A stretch of DNA of 10,398 nt, from contig JAPOYQ010000162.1 in NCBI GenBank assembly GCA_026706505.1, forward strand, positions 1 to 10,398, read 5' to 3'. The notes under the pieces were generated by a model. That model made no database searches. It saw nothing but the letters and a program-made list of their open reading frames with translations, and was not told the DNA's origin. The DNA is from Gemmatimonadota bacterium. GTDB taxonomy: Bacteria; Latescibacterota; UBA2968; UBA8231. Shown here piece by piece: positions 8,330 through 10,398 of this stretch. How positions within the stretch are numbered: the first letter of the stretch is position 1; every line of letters begins with the position of its first letter. The translations under genes were made by a program, and so were the position numbers.

Positions 8330-10278
8330 CGAGAGAGCGTTTTTTTCCCAGTCTGTTGGTTGCCCTGCTGGTCTTGCTCAGTGCAGGCTATGGAGAGCGC
8401 CTTACAGCCCTCACTATATACCGAATCGGCGGCGAACACCTGCCTGCTCCCGAGGAGGAGATGCCGCACGAGTTCGTGCAGCTATCTTGGGAAGCGATAG
8501 AAGAAAATCTGTACGGCAAAGCGGAATTGGTGCAGGTGAGTCCCGATTCGGTCTCTCCACTGCGCCTTGACCCCAATCTCAATCTTACGCCGCTGATCGA
8601 GGAGCGCGGCGGCCAGATAGAGAACTTGAGTTTCCGAGGCTGGGAAAAGCACGGCGATGAGGATGCCTTGATATTCGACCGGGATCCGAGCACCATCTAT
8701 CTAGGGGACGGCCGCTTCGCCTCGTATTCGGCCACTGAAAAAAATTTGCTTTTCGATTTTGGCGGTAGGGTGATCCTCCACAGGATCCGCTTCTATCCGC
8801 GCGACCAGTTCCTAAGCGACCGATTTGTGCAGAAGTTCAAGATCGGCATCAGCGACGGGGATTCACTCAAAGATGGCACGCGAGAATTTAACGTACTCTT
8901 CCGCGTATGCCCCAGTTGTCCCACGCAGAGTGCCGGCGACTTCGACCTGATCCACGATATCAGAGAAAACACCGAAGCCGTCGTCGATCTGCAACTGCCA
9001 CAGATGCCTTCCCGCAAATTGGTCTTTCAGGCTTTCGAAAACACCCGCAATGTCTGGGAGATCGCCGAGTTCGAGATCTACGGAATCGGCTATGCACCCT
9101 TCGCAAGCTATGTATCCAATATCATCGACTTGGGCGCTCCGGCCACTCTGGGAAGGATATCATGGTCCGGCCGCGTTGACCCAGAGGCCAGAATCGACCT
9201 GAAGTCGCGCAGCGGCGACGATAGCGAACCGAACACGTACTGGCGCTTCACCGAGCGCGGCAGCGAGCGCACCCGCCTAGATGCCAACGGCGCAGAACTG
9301 ACCAGGCAAACCTACCAGAAACTATCGTTTAATGAAAAGGCAGGGATTACTCAGGACGGTGAAAACTGGAGCTTCTGGTCAGCCCCATACAACTTCAAGG
9401 CCATGAGTAGCCCCCTAGTGAGTTCCAAACCACAGCAGTTTATCCAGTTCCAGATCGACTTCACCTCTGCGGTGCAAGCTGGTGCCCGGCTGGATTACCT
9501 TCAGTTTGGGGTGTCGGTGCCGCCGGTGGCCAGTCAAGTTCTCGCTGAGATCACTCCGGTGTCAGTGCCTGCGGGTGAAGAATCCAATTTTACCTACAAA
9601 CTACGCCCTCAAATTGCACCTAATGATCTGGGTTTCGACAGTATCGAGATCGACGTGCCCGGAGCCCTTAAAGGGGTGGACGCGGTGCGCATTAGCGGCA
9701 CCCCAGTGGAATTCGAGATAAGGCACCTAACAGACAACGGGCTTGCCGTGCAGATCCCGAGGATTGATTTCGAGCGCACAGGTGAATTGATCGAAGTAGA
9801 TTTTCGGGCAGAGGTGTTCAAATTCAGTACTATCTTTGCGGGACGGGTCTTCGACAGTACGCGACCACACGAGATGCATCAGGCAGTAGCACCTGGCGAT
9901 GCGGACCCGCTAACTGACACCAATACCCTGAAGGTGGACCTGAGCCAGTTGCGACAAGAGACGATCTGGACGCTGCGGCTTTCCCCAGCGGCTTTTACCC
10001 CCAATGGGGATGGGATTAACGATGCGGTGCGGATCGTTTACGACCTGCTAAATCTGACGAGCCCAGCGTCGGTAGCTGTGGAACTATACGACCTGTCAGG
10101 TAGGAAAGTGGCAACGATACATAGGAGCGAGAACCTGAGCGGCCGCTTTTCGTTTATATGGGATGGTCGCAACAGTCAAGGCGAGATACAACCCCGAGGC
10201 ATTTACCTTCATCGCATGGAGGTGGATGCGGACAAAGGCCGTGACTCAGCGCAGCGCGTCATTTCCATCGCCTATTAA
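8326..10278 (+). CDS. Secreted discoidin-like protein with C-terminal FlgD-Ig/T9SS-like sorting domain (short paralog of gene 3)
   Basis: This 650-residue protein starts at GTG 8326. The longer TTG start at 8266 would place 20 residues ahead of a clean signal peptide (MTRERFF, then core PSLLVALLVLLSA, cleavage about 20-28). Domains: an N-terminal segment beginning LTIYRIGGEHLPAP and running to about 100; a discoidin-like domain (about 105-256; DRDPSTIY near 118, LLFDFGG, HRIRFYP, closing IAEFEIYG near 246); a beta-sandwich with the helical element LTRQTYQKLS (near 325) and WSFWSAPY (348-355); a beta-domain with AEITPVSVPAGEE and GFDSIEIDVPG, matching residues 588-735 of gene 3; and the C-terminal domain (557-650; FTPNGDGIND, LYDLSGR, WDGRN, GIY). 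Its only cysteines form CPSC at 195-198. It lacks the first discoidin domain of gene 3. It probably travels the same export route and acts as a second surface subunit (inference). No enzymatic residues are recognised. The gene ends 79 nt before a strong terminator. Confidence 0.88.
   Translation: MTRERFFPSLLVALLVLLSAGYGERLTALTIYRIGGEHLPAPEEEMPHEFVQLSWEAIEENLYGKAELVQVSPDSVSPLRLDPNLNLTPLIEERGGQIENLSFRGWEKHGDEDALIFDRDPSTIYLGDGRFASYSATEKNLLFDFGGRVILHRIRFYPRDQFLSDRFVQKFKIGISDGDSLKDGTREFNVLFRVCPSCPTQSAGDFDLIHDIRENTEAVVDLQLPQMPSRKLVFQAFENTRNVWEIAEFEIYGIGYAPFASYVSNIIDLGAPATLGRISWSGRVDPEARIDLKSRSGDDSEPNTYWRFTERGSERTRLDANGAELTRQTYQKLSFNEKAGITQDGENWSFWSAPYNFKAMSSPLVSSKPQQFIQFQIDFTSAVQAGARLDYLQFGVSVPPVASQVLAEITPVSVPAGEESNFTYKLRPQIAPNDLGFDSIEIDVPGALKGVDAVRISGTPVEFEIRHLTDNGLAVQIPRIDFERTGELIEVDFRAEVFKFSTIFAGRVFDSTRPHEMHQAVAPGDADPLTDTNTLKVDLSQLRQETIWTLRLSPAAFTPNGDGINDAVRIVYDLLNLTSPASVAVELYDLSGRKVATIHRSENLSGRFSFIWDGRNSQGEIQPRGIYLHRMEVDADKGRDSAQRVISIAY
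9298..9363 (+). repeat. Single copy of the helical element in gene 4, upstream of WSXWS
   Basis: LTRQTYQKLSFNEKAGI aligns with the copy at 7203-7268 in gene 3 (LTKEKYEDLLSLFRGDI). Both lie between a strand ending in SRSG or TRSG and the WSXWS motif, so the element is an insertion at a fixed place in this sandwich domain. This copy has the glycine displaced by one position (KAGI versus RGDI). Confidence 0.6.
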
Positions 10279-10303
10279 AAGGTCGCCTCAAATACGTCGG
10301 TGT

Positions 10304-10340
10304 TGGAGATGAGCTTATGGTAATGCGGCCTTCATCTCTA
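10304..10340 (+). other. Imperfect hairpin in the 3' untranslated region
   Basis: GAGATGA (10306-10312) pairs with TCATCTC (10332-10338), extended outward by a G-U and a T-A pair. Inside, GCTTA and TAATGC can form a smaller stem with one bulge. It lies between the gene 4 stop and the terminator. It may protect the mRNA 3' end or be incidental; no U-tract follows. Confidence 0.35.
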
Positions 10341-10357
10341 GACTCACGCGCAAAAAT

Positions 10358-10393
10358 AAAAAACTGTGCCGGATACCCGAGCACAGTTTTTTT
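10358..10393 (+). terminator. Strong Rho-independent terminator, possibly bidirectional
   Basis: AAAAAACTGTGC (10358-10369) pairs perfectly with GCACAGTTTTTT (10381-10392). The stem is continued by CGG/CCG (10370-10372 with 10377-10379) past one bulged A, and the loop is ATAC. Seven T's (10387-10393) follow the GC-containing stem. The matching A-run on the left gives a U-tract on the other strand, so it could also stop transcription entering from the right. It marks the operon end 79 nt after gene 4. Confidence 0.92.
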
Positions 10394-10398
10394 AGGGA

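Noticed and set aside
1..10398. CTAG frequency (more than 30 copies by eye)
   Set aside because: About what base composition predicts; notable only because many bacteria avoid CTAG, so it says little without the rest of the genome.
1..10398. tRNA, rRNA, CRISPR, insertion sequences or attachment sites
   Set aside because: The window is almost wholly coding, with gaps of at most about 120 nt, and none shows repeats, cloverleaf structure or transposase signatures.

Overview
The window holds four large genes on the + strand and almost nothing else. They are two tandem paralogous outer-membrane-type proteins (3-2672, 5'-truncated by the window edge; 2675-5641), followed by two related secreted multidomain proteins (5691-8222; 8326-10278). 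The array closes with a strong intrinsic terminator (10358-10393). Gaps are short: overlapping or 2 nt, then 49 nt, then 103 nt. No convincing internal promoter is visible, so this is most likely the distal part of a single operon whose promoter lies left of the window.

Organism (inference): a diderm bacterium with GC in the mid-50s by eye. The secreted proteins combine discoidin-like (F5/8 type C-like) domains, a beta-domain with a WSXWS motif, and a C-terminal FlgD-Ig/gliding-motility-type domain starting FTPNGDGIND. From memory, this build recurs in Latescibacterota, Poribacteria and other FCB-related uncultivated lineages. No marker gene is present, so the lineage is a guess.

Layout: genes 1 and 2 look like surface or outer-membrane proteins of one uncharacterised family. 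Each carries a run of Asp/Asn-rich putative calcium loops, including an EF-hand-like DLNNNxWIDRFE, inside the best-conserved block of the pair. Genes 3 and 4 have signal peptides, one or two discoidin-like domains, a shared helical insertion, the WSXWS sandwich, a shared beta-domain and the C-terminal domain. Gene 3 is the longer form and gene 4 the shorter.

How they may work together (inference): the paired layout (two barrel-like proteins, then two discoidin/FlgD-Ig proteins) suggests one exported surface apparatus, perhaps for calcium-dependent ligand or glycan binding, with genes 3 and 4 as the exported binding subunits. No enzyme active site is recognisable, so the substrate and true function are unknown. 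The most unusual non-coding signal is upstream of gene 3: a perfect Shine-Dalgarno 40 nt from the start codon, separated by either a 12-codon mini-ORF ending in ATGA or a 7-bp hairpin that would close the distance.
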